Positions 1-8,086 of a stretch of 62,562 bases of DNA are shown here, piece by piece. The position numbers were made by a program, and so were the translations under genes. The notes beneath the pieces were generated by a model, which was not told the DNA's origin, did not search any database, and was given only the letters and a program-made list of their open reading frames with translations. Every line of letters starts with the position of its first letter. Within the stretch, counting starts at the first letter, position 1. Origin of the DNA: Methanobrevibacter sp. (GTDB lineage: Archaea > Methanobacteriota > Methanobacteria > Methanobacteriales > Methanobacteriaceae); assembly GCF_015062985.1 (NCBI RefSeq), contig NZ_SUTI01000002.1, positions 99,074-161,635 of the forward strand, written 5' to 3'.

Positions 1-493
1 TACCAGCACTAGTTAAGCCTCTGAGAGCTCTGTTAGTGTGTTTTTTGGAGCAAATCCAATTGATTTTTTTATCGTTGATAATTGAAGGACTGTTTGGATC
101 AACTAAAATTACTTCGTAATATTTATATCTACCGTCAGACCATACCCAGTAAGAGTTTAAAACTTCTAAGTTAGGGTATTTTTTGCCTACACGTTCTTCA
201 GCAATTCTTTGAATAGATTTAGCTTGGGTAATTTTGTTTACACCCATTCTTTTAGGTTTACGACCGTTGAAACGGCGAGTTTTTCTTCTTCCACCACGTC
301 TTACTCTGGTCCTTACTAAAACGAAACCTTTTTTAGCTCTGTAACCTAAACTTCTAGCTCTGTCGAGCCTGGTTGGTCTGTCAATTCTTTGAACTGCTTT
401 TTGTCTTCTCCATTTAGGAGCTCTTTGCCACATGAGTTCACGTACGTAAGACTCATCTGGGTTTTTCCATGCTTCTCTTATATATTTGTACAT
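1..493 (-). CDS. rpl15e: Large ribosomal subunit protein eL15 (L15e), C-terminus cut by window edge
   Basis: This encodes the archaeal/eukaryotic-type ribosomal protein L15e of the 50S subunit. The 164 visible codons start MYKYIREAWKNPDESYVREL and run through a highly basic middle (residues about 70-95, rich in RRGGRRKTRR-like stretches) that contacts 23S rRNA. The family is usually about 190-195 residues, so roughly 30 C-terminal residues lie beyond base 1. The start ATG at 491-493 is preceded by an AAAGGTGTT ribosome binding site. The gene points out of the window, so its downstream neighbours are unknown. Confidence 0.95.
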   Translation of the reverse strand, partial: MYKYIREAWKNPDESYVRELMWQRAPKWRRQKAVQRIDRPTRLDRARSLGYRAKKGFVLVRTRVRRGGRRKTRRFNGRKPKRMGVNKITQAKSIQRIAEERVGKKYPNLEVLNSYWVWSDGRYKYYEVILVDPNSPSIINDKKINWICSKKHTNRALRGLTSAG

Positions 494-602
494 AAATAAC
501 ACCTTTTTGTTCAGCCACTTGGGCCACATCCATATGGGAACTTATCCCAAAAAAAGTAATTATCACTGCCATAAAAATAACAGTAATCAAATATTTGTTT
601 TA

Positions 603-616
603 TGCATTTATAAAAG
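603..616 (-). promoter_or_regulatory. Probable TATA box of the L15e gene
   Basis: The TTTATAAA element at 607-614 reads as an archaeal TATA box on the minus strand. A start about 25 bases downstream would give a leader of roughly 90 bases before the L15e ATG. That leader includes a short GGGA/TCCC inverted repeat near 537-550, so translational control is possible but not shown. Confidence 0.45.
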
Positions 617-651
617 TATCGTTAAAAATGGAAAAAATCGGGAAAAATCAG

Positions 652-1842
652 TCATAATAATTTTTTCATTGCATCCTCAAACTTGTCTGTGATGGCTTCC
701 CAGTCATTGGATTTCACATATTCCCTTGCCTTTGAAGAAATTTCCCCATACCTGCCGCTGGCCAAAATTTCTCCAGCCTTATCCAAAACCTCACTTGCTT
801 CCTGAACATATTCAATTCCATTGCCATAGCCGAATTCCTTTGAAATTCCAGGAAGTTCAGTTGCAATGACAACTTTTTTCATCGCCAGATACTCATAGAG
901 CTTAATCGGAACTATATCCTGCATTATCTCTTCATCGATGTATGCTGGAAGAAGGCAGAAATCGGCTGAAGCCAAAAATTCAGGTATCCTTTCAAATGGC
1001 TGCTTTCCTGTCAGGATAAGCTGATTTGATATGTCATACTCATCCCTTATCCTGCACATCTCATCATACGCATCCCCGTCACCGACGACCAAAAGCTTAT
1101 AGTGTGGATACTTCTCCTTATTTTTTCCCAATTCGCGTGCAAGTTCCTTCATTCCGGAAAATTCGTAAATCCACCCCATGAAGAAGAGCACTATATCATC
1201 CTTGGCTATGCCATATTCTTCACGTATAACGGAGTCATCAAGATTGGGGTCGTAGCTTGCCAGGTCAATTCCCGCTTCTATCAGGATTGTGGATTCCGGC
1301 TGTGCACCAACAGAATATGCAAATTCCGACAGCCTTCTGTTAATCGTGATGACAAGATCAGCATTGCGAATGGTCCTTTCTGTGAAGAGCTTTCCCAATT
1401 TCTGAAATGCCTTCTCCGGAATCAATTTGTATATCACATCAATGAAATAGTATACGAACGGAATGCCATTTTTTTTGGCTATCCTTGATGCATTATATGA
1501 ATTCAGAATGCCCAACGCCAATATTATATCCGGCTTGAACTCTTCAACCTCACGTTCAATTTCATTTTTATGAGTAAAAAACAGTGCTGCATAGTTAAGG
1601 CCCTTGATTTTAATGAACCCCGGCCGTATAACATCAATATTAGCTCCTGGCTTGATTTTTGAAACGTTTTCATGGATCTCCCTGTGATAAATCAAACCGC
1701 CGCCATCATCATTTGGCCAGTCGATTGGATAGTCGATAACCCTTATCTCATGACCCCTCAAGGCCATTCTCTCCATCAGATGGTGCTGCTGGTGCGGATT
1801 TCTCTCCAGCCAATCGGATTCCTGAACAAGCAATATTCTCAT
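652..1842 (-). CDS. Glycosyltransferase, GT4-type (GT-B fold)
   Basis: This 396-residue protein looks like a retaining GT4 family glycosyltransferase acting in surface polysaccharide, glycolipid or glycoprotein synthesis. The N-terminal half has a Rossmann-like start (MRILLVQESDW) and a histidine-rich QQHH segment. The C-terminal half has the GT4 donor-site pattern: a GMKELARELG helix near residue 230, then an acidic and glutamate motif near 300-325 (EEIMQDIVPIKLYEYLAMKK). No signal peptide or membrane helix is evident, so it is likely cytoplasmic. Donor and acceptor cannot be told from sequence. It is monocistronic and divergent from the DUF3795-type gene. No ribosome binding site precedes the ATG, and a TATA box about 25 bases upstream suggests a leaderless mRNA. 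Confidence 0.8.
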   Translation of the reverse strand: MRILLVQESDWLERNPHQQHHLMERMALRGHEIRVIDYPIDWPNDDGGGLIYHREIHENVSKIKPGANIDVIRPGFIKIKGLNYAALFFTHKNEIEREVEEFKPDIILALGILNSYNASRIAKKNGIPFVYYFIDVIYKLIPEKAFQKLGKLFTERTIRNADLVITINRRLSEFAYSVGAQPESTILIEAGIDLASYDPNLDDSVIREEYGIAKDDIVLFFMGWIYEFSGMKELARELGKNKEKYPHYKLLVVGDGDAYDEMCRIRDEYDISNQLILTGKQPFERIPEFLASADFCLLPAYIDEEIMQDIVPIKLYEYLAMKKVVIATELPGISKEFGYGNGIEYVQEASEVLDKAGEILASGRYGEISSKAREYVKSNDWEAITDKFEDAMKKLL

Positions 1843-1863
1843 GAGGTAATATTTATTATTGAA

Positions 1864-1878
1864 TAGATATATAAATTA
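1864..1878 (-). promoter_or_regulatory. TATA box for a probably leaderless glycosyltransferase mRNA
   Basis: An ATTTATATA element on the minus strand (1867-1876) sits about 25 bases from the glycosyltransferase ATG at 1842. That is the spacing between an archaeal TATA box and the transcription start, so the transcript probably begins at or just before the start codon. This fits the missing ribosome binding site. Confidence 0.45.
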
Positions 1879-1895
1879 TCTATAGGAGTGCTAAC

Positions 1896-2297
1896 ATGAA
1901 AATGCCCGATGAAATCAACCCAAAGCTGCTTGCGCCATGCGGCATAAACTGCATAAGCTGTGAAAAATACCAAAATCCATGTGCAGGCTGTCTGATCAGT
2001 GATGATGGGAAAACAAAGGCCAGTTTAAAATGCAAGATTAAAACCTGCTTTGACAGCAAGAATTTCAGCTATTGCGGTCGCTGCAGCGAGTTTCCATGTC
2101 CCCAAATCAAAAAGCACTCAAAGAAGTATGTGAAAAGACATGATTTGAATACCTTGGACAGCGCCAAAAGAATCAAAACTACAGGCATTGGACGCATGAT
2201 GAGCCATGACCGTGAAAAGTGGTTGTGCCCTGAATGTGGAGGGGTTGTGAAATTCCAAAGCAAAACCTGTAGCGAGTGCGGTTTTGAAGTTGATTAA
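1896..2297 (+). CDS. DUF3795-type cysteine-rich protein with C-terminal zinc ribbon
   Basis: A 133-residue cysteine-rich protein of unknown function. The N-terminal part (residues about 10-75) has the DUF3795 pattern: APCGINC..C near residue 14, an NPCAGC motif, a KCKIKTC stretch, and YCGRCSEFPC near 59-68. The last 25 residues form a separate CPECG...CSECGF zinc ribbon. These proteins probably bind metal or Fe-S, but no activity is established. A GGAGTG ribosome binding site precedes the ATG. The last 57 bases of this gene recur as a fragment at 6346-6402. Confidence 0.75.
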   Translation: MKMPDEINPKLLAPCGINCISCEKYQNPCAGCLISDDGKTKASLKCKIKTCFDSKNFSYCGRCSEFPCPQIKKHSKKYVKRHDLNTLDSAKRIKTTGIGRMMSHDREKWLCPECGGVVKFQSKTCSECGFEVD

Positions 2298-2867
2298 AAA
2301 CATTAACAATATTGTAAATACATATGTTTTATATTTCATTTTAACCCCATAGTATTAAATTTTCTTTTCTAAAATGATAGATTAGCCATCATTTAGTAAA
2401 TAAATTGAATTATTTACAAATACCATTTTATTTCTATTAATATATAAATCTTTATATTGATGATTAGAAATTTTTATTTTTTATATATTTATGAAGAATA
2501 TTATTATTAAATATAGAACTAATGTTCAGAAATTAAATCATTTTTTTAAAAAAAATAATAAATTATTATCCTCGTAAAAAATAAAAACCCATTTTCAATT
2601 AAAAATTTGAAAAAAACAAGATATTTTTTAATTGATTAATAAAATTAAAAATTTATAAGAATAATTTATTAAAATTTGATAACATTAGTTGTTTGTTCAA
2701 TATTCTTTATTGAATTTTGATTCATCGTGAAAATCACAGTTATTATTTGTTCTTGTTTAGAGAAACAATCATCAAATACATACTTCCATATGGCTTATTG
2801 GAATTAATCTGTTGCGCATTAACTTTTCGGTTATGGTTGTTTTTTCATAGCTCCCGTATCTAAACAC
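2298..2867. other. 570-base AT-rich intergenic region with no recognised gene
   Basis: Both flanking genes end here (the plus-strand DUF3795-type gene and the minus-strand LytS-like gene), so this is a convergent gap. It is dominated by A/T tracts. I see no open frame with a credible start, no tRNA-like fold and no clear repeat. A less AT-rich patch at about 2700-2860 has no coding signal I recognise. Confidence 0.5.
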
Positions 2868-3911
2868 TTATTTTTGATTTTCTTTTATTTTCTGTTCCAA
2901 TTCATCGAGTTTGTTTTTATATTCCCGCAATTCCCGTGACAATTCAATTATTCTTTCGGTATGCGCATCAGTAATATCCATATTGGTTGAAATATCATTT
3001 TTAATTTCAGTTAAGGCTTCCTCTTTTTTCTCGGTTAGGAACATGGTGAACAATATTATTCCAAGTACTGCAGTAAATGTCATTGGAGCATAAAGTGCAT
3101 TGGCGATGACTAATCCCTGGCCTCCAGGGGTCAAAATAGATACTATAAACATGTCGAATCCACTATAGAGAAACATCAATAGTGCTCCGTTAAATGGAGT
3201 TAAAAATCTGCCATCACTCCATTTATAGACAATTCCCCCTACAAAACCGCATAGTATTGTTGCAACGGCACATGGAAGCGCAGTAGGCCCTCCAAGGAAG
3301 TATCTCCAAACACCGGATACCAATCCAACTGGAATTCCGACATATGTTCCTGCGAATAATGATGCAATCATCACAACCAATCCTCTTGCATTGGCAGGTA
3401 TTCCATTTACATCCAGAGTGAAATAGGATGATAAAATTCCAAGTATTGAAAATATAAAGACTTGCCATATCAGGGTGTTTCTTGAAGTCTTGCCCCTGAT
3501 GGTAGCCTTGAAACTTTTGGATTTAGTAGCTACGAATGTTAAAATCAATATCACAGATAACATCCTAAACATCTCTAAAAACGGAGCCCACAATGACTCC
3601 CCATTTGTAGATTTGTTAAAATAAGAAACAGTAATGCTCAGCAAACCAATAATTACCAGATATGCGATTTCATAAATCGATCCATCAGTAGCCTCTTTGA
3701 GTTTTGGAAGCCTGGTTGAGATAAATCCTAAAATGATGATTGCTGAGATAATAGTTCCCAACTCATGCAATACGGAAACATCCACATGTTTTACAATAGT
3801 CATATATCCAAAGAGATTTATGAAAAGAAGAATATTGAATATAAACAAAATTGTCAATACGGCTGCTATTTTTTTATCGTTATTCAAGTTACTTTTAAAT
3901 TTGTCAATCAT
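2868..3911 (-). CDS. LytS-like 5TM receptor membrane protein with C-terminal coiled coil, no kinase domain
   Basis: This 347-residue integral membrane protein resembles the 5TMR-LYT sensor region of LytS-type histidine kinases. The signature is near residues 170-235: NARGLVVMIASLFAGTYVG, then PVGLVSGVWRYFLGGPTAL and a glycine-rich helix. About eight to nine hydrophobic helices fill residues 18-295. Residues about 300-345 are a charged heptad-like coiled coil (ELSRELREYKNKLDELEQKI) where a kinase would normally be. No histidine kinase, GGDEF or ATPase domain follows, so it may signal through a partner or bind a ligand. A LytTR regulator lies 3 kb away. The start is weakly supported, with only a poor ribosome binding site. 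Confidence 0.7.
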   Translation of the reverse strand: MIDKFKSNLNNDKKIAAVLTILFIFNILLFINLFGYMTIVKHVDVSVLHELGTIISAIIILGFISTRLPKLKEATDGSIYEIAYLVIIGLLSITVSYFNKSTNGESLWAPFLEMFRMLSVILILTFVATKSKSFKATIRGKTSRNTLIWQVFIFSILGILSSYFTLDVNGIPANARGLVVMIASLFAGTYVGIPVGLVSGVWRYFLGGPTALPCAVATILCGFVGGIVYKWSDGRFLTPFNGALLMFLYSGFDMFIVSILTPGGQGLVIANALYAPMTFTAVLGIILFTMFLTEKKEEALTEIKNDISTNMDITDAHTERIIELSRELREYKNKLDELEQKIKENQK

Positions 3912-4097
3912 GGAATTTCATGTAACACTTTTATGATTAACGATATATTAAATTTTTGACATTTGAGTGTGAAAACTGATGAATACCTGAAAGACAAACA
4001 TAAAGTTTAGCTTGAAGTGCTTATTTAAATTGTAAGATATGGGTTATATGGAAATTTCACCATATATTCAATGTTGTTCACCATTTTTTAATTAGTT

Positions 4098-4112
4098 AAA
4101 ACATATATAATG
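4098..4112 (+). promoter_or_regulatory. Promoter of the DUF308-UbiB operon
   Basis: An ACATATATAA TATA element (4101-4110) lies about 37 bases before the ATG at 4147. It would place the transcription start near 4132 with a short leader that contains the GGTGAT ribosome binding site at 4137-4142. Confidence 0.5.
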
Positions 4113-4146
4113 GCATTTACATAATTATTACATATTGGTGATTAAT

Positions 4147-4647
4147 ATGGACGTTAAGAAATTATTAGGAATTTTTTTTATAATATTGGGTATAATTTTT
4201 GCAGTTTACCCCATCTATAGTGCACAGGCAGTGTCCTGGATTGCAGGAATATGTTTAATCGCATTCGGATTTGCTTCCATTATTGACGGATTTTCAGTAT
4301 GGAGCATGATGGCTCATGTTTCACTGCTCGATATACTGCTTGGAATCTGTGCAATATTGCTGGGATTACTATTCATATATAAAATAGATGCATTGTCTTT
4401 CATTGTTGCATATCATTTCTACTTGATTGCATTTGTATTGATATTCATTGGTATTTTCGGAATTTTCTTCGCATTGGATACATTATCCAGAATAGTATCA
4501 GTACTGGTTTTAATCCTGGGTATAGTGACTGTTTATCTTGCTTTCGCATCACTTGCACAACCTTTATATGTTGCAATTATCGTTGGAATATGTTTGATTA
4601 TGGAAGGAATATTATTCCTGGCGTCAGGGGTTGCTGAAAGCAATTAA
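4147..4647 (+). CDS. DUF308/HdeD-like small membrane protein
   Basis: This is a 166-residue protein made of six hydrophobic helices with short loops (for example FIILGIIFAVYPIY and DILLGICAILLGLLFIY). That is the repeated helix-pair layout of the DUF308/HdeD family. HdeD contributes to acid resistance in enterobacteria, and no role is established in archaea. The ATG at 4147 is chosen because GGTGAT ends five bases upstream, whereas an in-frame TTG at 4135 has no such support. The UbiB-like gene follows after 13 bases, so the two are probably cotranscribed. Confidence 0.7.
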   Translation: MDVKKLLGIFFIILGIIFAVYPIYSAQAVSWIAGICLIAFGFASIIDGFSVWSMMAHVSLLDILLGICAILLGLLFIYKIDALSFIVAYHFYLIAFVLIFIGIFGIFFALDTLSRIVSVLVLILGIVTVYLAFASLAQPLYVAIIVGICLIMEGILFLASGVAESN

Positions 4648-4660
4648 GTAGGGGATTAAT

Positions 4661-6259
4661 ATGGATAAGGAAACAAAACAACGTTTGGGCGAAATCAGAG
4701 CCGCCCTTAAAAAATACGGCTTCGACAAGATTTTAGGCGAAACCGCAAAAAGCAAAATAAGAAGAAGCGATGACGATGACGAATCAAACAGTCTTTTATT
4801 GGATGATGAGATTCCCGTTAAATTAAGGCTTATGCTTCAGGAATTGGGAACCACTTTCATCAAATTAGGCCAGCTGTTAAGTACAAGACCTGATGTTGTC
4901 GGAGAGAATATTGCAACTGAATTGGCCAACCTGCAGGATGACAATCCGGCAATAACATATGAACAGGTCAAAGCAATAGTTGAAAGGGAACTCAACGGCA
5001 ATATCGATGAGTTGTTTGAGGATTTCCATCATGAACACTTGGCAACCGCATCCATAGGTCAGGTCCATGAAGCGAAACTAATCACCGGAGAACGTGTTGC
5101 AGTCAAAATCCAAAAGGAAGGCATCACTGATAAGGTTGACCTTGATTTAAGGATAATGAAATATATCGCCAACCGTGCAGATAAATGGAACGCCGATTTA
5201 AGAAAAATAAACCTGCCGGGAATTATGGAGGAGTTCGACCGTTCAATTCATAAGGAAATTGACTACAACAATGAATTCATGAATATGCAACGCATAGAAA
5301 TGAATTTTGTGGACAATCCATCAATTCACATTCCGGAAACATACCCTGAATATTGTTCCTCAAAAGTCTTGACAATGGAATTCATTGAAGGTACAAAACT
5401 GAATGACGTTTATGCAAGCACAGGTGATGAATTCGACAAAAAGCTTTTGGCAAAAAATGTGCTTGATTCATATCTTCAACAGATATTCATTGACGGTTTC
5501 TTCCACGGAGATCCTCATCCAGGAAACATTATGATTTTAGACGATAATGTCGTTTGTTATCTTGATGAAGGTATGATGGGATTCTTGGATGAAGAATTCA
5601 AACGAAACCTTTCCGAAGTAATGCTGTTATTTGTAGACCAGGACGTTGACGGATTGATAAATCAGTTAATGTACATGGACATATTGGATTATGATATCGA
5701 TACCGCAACATTGAGAAGGGACATGAACGATATGTTCGGAAGGTATTTCGGCGTTTCCCTTAATCGTTTCGATGGAGTATTGGAAGAACTGCTTGGCCTT
5801 ATGCAGGACTATGGAGTCATTATGCCAAATGAAGTCGTTACAATGGCAAGAGGATTGTCAATGATTGAATCCATTGCAAAAAATCTTGATCCTGAAATCG
5901 ATGTTTTCGCATCAATCAAACCTGTTGCTGCAGAAATTGCCAGACAAAAAATGAATCCTAAAAACTATTTAAAAGGCAAGAAAAGCAACATAATCATGTA
6001 TGGGCATATGCTTCAGTCAATGCCTAAACTTCTAACAAGACTCATTCACAAGATTGAAAATGAGGAACTGCAATTAAGGCTTGAAATCGACATTAACGAC
6101 AAGGTTTCAATAATCGCATTGATATGTGCCCTTATAATCGGTTCTTCAGTTGTTTCATTCGGACCAAGAGTCTTAGACATGCCGCTGATTTCTTTAATAG
6201 GATATATAATAGCCATAATCCTAAGCATAATTGGCATTAAGAAATTTATGTTAAAATAG
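4661..6259 (+). CDS. ABC1/UbiB (AarF) family protein kinase-like protein
   Basis: This 532-residue protein belongs to the UbiB/ADCK atypical kinase family. Family landmarks are the KxGQ motif in FIKLGQLLSTRPD (about 67-78), the alanine-rich loop ATASIGQVHEAKL (128-140), the ATP-binding lysine in VAVKI (near 149), the catalytic-loop motif HGDPHPGN (282-289), and LDEG (301-304) where typical kinases have DFG. Two hydrophobic helices near residues 482-530 form a C-terminal membrane anchor. Bacterial and mitochondrial members support ubiquinone synthesis. Methanogens of this group lack ubiquinone, so here it may act on other prenyl lipids. It is cotranscribed with the DUF308-like gene. Confidence 0.88.
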   Translation: MDKETKQRLGEIRAALKKYGFDKILGETAKSKIRRSDDDDESNSLLLDDEIPVKLRLMLQELGTTFIKLGQLLSTRPDVVGENIATELANLQDDNPAITYEQVKAIVERELNGNIDELFEDFHHEHLATASIGQVHEAKLITGERVAVKIQKEGITDKVDLDLRIMKYIANRADKWNADLRKINLPGIMEEFDRSIHKEIDYNNEFMNMQRIEMNFVDNPSIHIPETYPEYCSSKVLTMEFIEGTKLNDVYASTGDEFDKKLLAKNVLDSYLQQIFIDGFFHGDPHPGNIMILDDNVVCYLDEGMMGFLDEEFKRNLSEVMLLFVDQDVDGLINQLMYMDILDYDIDTATLRRDMNDMFGRYFGVSLNRFDGVLEELLGLMQDYGVIMPNEVVTMARGLSMIESIAKNLDPEIDVFASIKPVAAEIARQKMNPKNYLKGKKSNIIMYGHMLQSMPKLLTRLIHKIENEELQLRLEIDINDKVSIIALICALIIGSSVVSFGPRVLDMPLISLIGYIIAIILSIIGIKKFMLK

Positions 6260-6263
6260 ATAT

Positions 6264-6298
6264 GGGGAAATAATCTTTCCTCAAACTCATTTTTTTTT
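6264..6298 (+). terminator. Hairpin and T-tract after the UbiB-like gene
   Basis: GGGGAAA at 6264-6270 pairs with TTTCCTC at 6276-6282 (one G-T pair), followed by a nine-base T run ending at 6298. This fits intrinsic termination of the DUF308-UbiB transcript. Confidence 0.5.
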
Positions 6299-6345
6299 GA
6301 ATTAAAAATTAGATAGATATTGCAGCAATACTGCCGTCAATAAAA

Positions 6346-6402
6346 GGGGTTGTGAAATTCCAAGGCAAAAGCTGTAGCGAGTGCTGTTTTAAAGTTGATT
6401 AA
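6346..6402 (+). pseudogene. Orphan 3' fragment of a zinc-ribbon gene (copy of 2241-2297)
   Basis: These 57 bases differ from the 3' end of the DUF3795-type gene at only four positions, and they keep the same frame and stop codon. They encode 18 residues ending in a CSECCF ribbon half and then TAA. Upstream sequence shows no similarity and offers no start codon, so this is a remnant of a lost paralogue or of a partial duplication. Flanking sequence diverges immediately on both sides. Confidence 0.7.
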
Positions 6403-6548
6403 ATTTAAAATAACACCAATCATTTGAGAGTTAAAAGGCACAACTACTGATTTAAAAATATAAGAAATTAAATAGAATAAACTTGTTTTGAAAAAAAGAC
6501 CTGAGGAATTCTGAAATCTATATGGAAAAAGTAAAAAGTAAAAATAAT

Positions 6549-6974
6549 TTACTGATTACCCAGTTTCCTATTCAAATCACGAGCTACCAAATAATAATAT
6601 ATGTAAAAACCACACCATGAAATCGCTGCGAATATGCATGCTATTATTATCCATTCAATAATAATCCCCATTCCAAGATTGACCGGCATCCATTGGAGAT
6701 AAATTGCAACAATGAATAATATTGTCATTCCAATACCCATTTGGAATGCTATCTGAAGCGGAAACGGAACTTTTTCATAGTCATATATCAATCCGGTTAT
6801 GGAAAATCCCCAACCTACAACAATTGATCCTATAAATGCGTTTATTATTTCGGTGCCTGTGAAACTAACGTTTTGGGGCCCTTGCTGAAGAGCAATTAAA
6901 ACCATGACAAACATGACAATAAAGCATCCTACGAATGCACCCAATGCCAATCCCTCAATTAATTTTATCTTCAT
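6549..6974 (-). CDS. DUF3021-like four-helix membrane protein
   Basis: A 141-residue protein with four hydrophobic helices (about 8-30, 45-65, 75-95, 103-128) and a short basic tail, consistent with DUF3021. In Firmicutes, DUF3021 genes lie directly after a LytTR regulator and are thought to modulate it. The same order is seen here, with 8 bases separating it from the LytTR gene. It probably acts in the cytoplasmic membrane as partner of that regulator. A GTGATG-type ribosome binding site precedes the ATG. Confidence 0.7.
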   Translation of the reverse strand: MKIKLIEGLALGAFVGCFIVMFVMVLIALQQGPQNVSFTGTEIINAFIGSIVVGWGFSITGLIYDYEKVPFPLQIAFQMGIGMTILFIVAIYLQWMPVNLGMGIIIEWIIIACIFAAISWCGFYIYYYLVARDLNRKLGNQ

Positions 6975-6982
6975 GTCATCAC

Positions 6983-7423
6983 CTATAAATCCAATGCTTG
7001 TTTAAACTCCGGCAAATATTTCCTTGAGATATTGTCCTTTAGACCGTTTTTAAGTTCAATGAACATCATCCCCCTAAGTGAAGGGGCAACCCTTTCAATT
7101 TTTCTCAAATTGACGATTGTGGTTTTGGAAATCCTTACAAAATCACCTGTCAGATTCTCCTCAACCTGATACAATGCCTTTTTAACCAGATATTCGCTAT
7201 TTTCAGTATATACCTTTACTTGCTTATCCTCAACTCTGAACATGTATACATCATCATATTCCAAAAGCGCAATATCCGAACCCTTCTTAACGGCCAGCAT
7301 TTCATTTGAATCCTCGCTTTCCAGAATTGACATTGCCCTTGTGATGTTGTCGGTTAGTTCATTAGTGTGAATATCGGCATGGGGCTCTTCAATATCCCTT
7401 GAAACAAAAAGATTTACCTTCAT
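6983..7423 (-). CDS. LytTR-family DNA-binding regulator without receiver domain
   Basis: A 146-residue regulator. Residues about 45-143 form a LytTR domain: IALLEYDDVYMFRVEDKQVKVYT, the FVRISKTTIVNLRKIERV signature near 104-121, and a conserved strand ending before LPEFKQAL. The first 45 residues are not a receiver, so it is not a classical two-component response regulator. LytTR proteins bind direct repeats through beta-strand loops. It sits third in an operon with two 2TM proteins upstream and a DUF3021 protein downstream, which suggests control by membrane partners. A GGAAG ribosome binding site supports the start. Confidence 0.85.
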   Translation of the reverse strand: MKVNLFVSRDIEEPHADIHTNELTDNITRAMSILESEDSNEMLAVKKGSDIALLEYDDVYMFRVEDKQVKVYTENSEYLVKKALYQVEENLTGDFVRISKTTIVNLRKIERVAPSLRGMMFIELKNGLKDNISRKYLPEFKQALDL

Positions 7424-7426
7424 GAT

Positions 7427-7702
7427 TTACTTCCTTAATTTTTCCATCTCTTCTTCGATTTTGCTCTCCCTGTAAGATTCGCTATCAAATTTATCATGGA
7501 CCACAAATGCTTTTATAAAGTCCACAAAGACTCCAATTCCCCAGAAGACTATCGGGAATGCCACCCACCAGAAATCCGGAGTGAAAATAAAATTTATTAC
7601 AGCCAAAAATGCATTCACAATTATGTAAGATGTGAAGTTTCTATAAAATTTAATCTTTGCATTAACACGTTCCTCAGCTATTGCCCTTAAAGTATCGCTC
7701 AT
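7427..7702 (-). CDS. 2TM domain protein (second copy)
   Basis: A 91-residue protein of the 2TM type. It has an amphipathic N-terminus (EERVNAKIKFYRNFTSYIIVN), two hydrophobic helices rich in Trp and Phe (about 26-44 and 48-66), and a charged C-terminal tail. It is a paralogue of the gene just upstream, sharing the VxAKIKFxxN start and the FWGI(G/E)V turn. 2TM proteins often accompany LytTR or histidine kinase genes, and their function is unknown. A GGTGAT site lies just before the ATG, between it and the previous stop codon. Confidence 0.7.
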   Translation of the reverse strand: MSDTLRAIAEERVNAKIKFYRNFTSYIIVNAFLAVINFIFTPDFWWVAFPIVFWGIGVFVDFIKAFVVHDKFDSESYRESKIEEEMEKLRK

Positions 7703-7954
7703 CTAATCACCCATTCCTGAAAGTTCATTTTGAATCATTTTTTCTCTGTGATTATTAAGAGAATATGCATTTAAAAAATCATCTACAACTTCAATTCCCC
7801 AGAAGAACATTACAACTGCAAGTAGCCAAAAGCTGTGTAAAAATACAAAACTAATCGCGGCTATTATAATATTTACAATCAAATATTTAAATAGGTTTTC
7901 TTGAAACTTAATTTTCGCATCGACTCTTTTTTCTGCCTCTTCCCTTAAATTCAT
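7703..7954 (-). CDS. 2TM domain protein (first copy)
   Basis: An 83-residue, first-in-operon membrane protein with two helices (about 24-42 and 46-63) around a short Phe/Trp turn. It opens with the charged segment EEAEKRVDAKIKFQENLFKY. It is the tandem paralogue of the next gene, and the pair could form a heteromeric membrane module feeding the LytTR regulator. The start has a GGTGAT site four bases upstream. A TATA box and a perfect palindrome lie just before it. Confidence 0.7.
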   Translation of the reverse strand: MNLREEAEKRVDAKIKFQENLFKYLIVNIIIAAISFVFLHSFWLLAVVMFFWGIEVVDDFLNAYSLNNHREKMIQNELSGMGD

Positions 7955-7971
7955 AATATCACCATTCGATA

Positions 7972-8000
7972 TAACTAGTTAGTAAAGTAATATATAAATG
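7972..8000 (-). promoter_or_regulatory. Promoter of the 2TM-LytTR operon with a palindromic site
   Basis: Reading on the minus strand, a CATTTATATA TATA box (7991-8000) is followed by the perfect 10-base palindrome TAACTAGTTA (7972-7981), close to the expected transcription start. Its position suits a repressor site, possibly for the operon's own LytTR protein. LytTR proteins usually prefer direct repeats, so the binder is uncertain. Confidence 0.45.
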
Positions 8001-8086
8001 ACTATTTGGCGATGCCTCCAAGATGCAAAAAAGAGCTGCTGAAATGCAAATATCAGCAAATGAAAAATAAAAAAAAAATAAGTAGC

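Noticed and set aside
486..692. Plus-strand 68-codon open frame between L15e and the glycosyltransferase
   Set aside because: It overlaps both neighbouring genes on the other strand, has no ribosome binding site, and its sequence is compositionally random.
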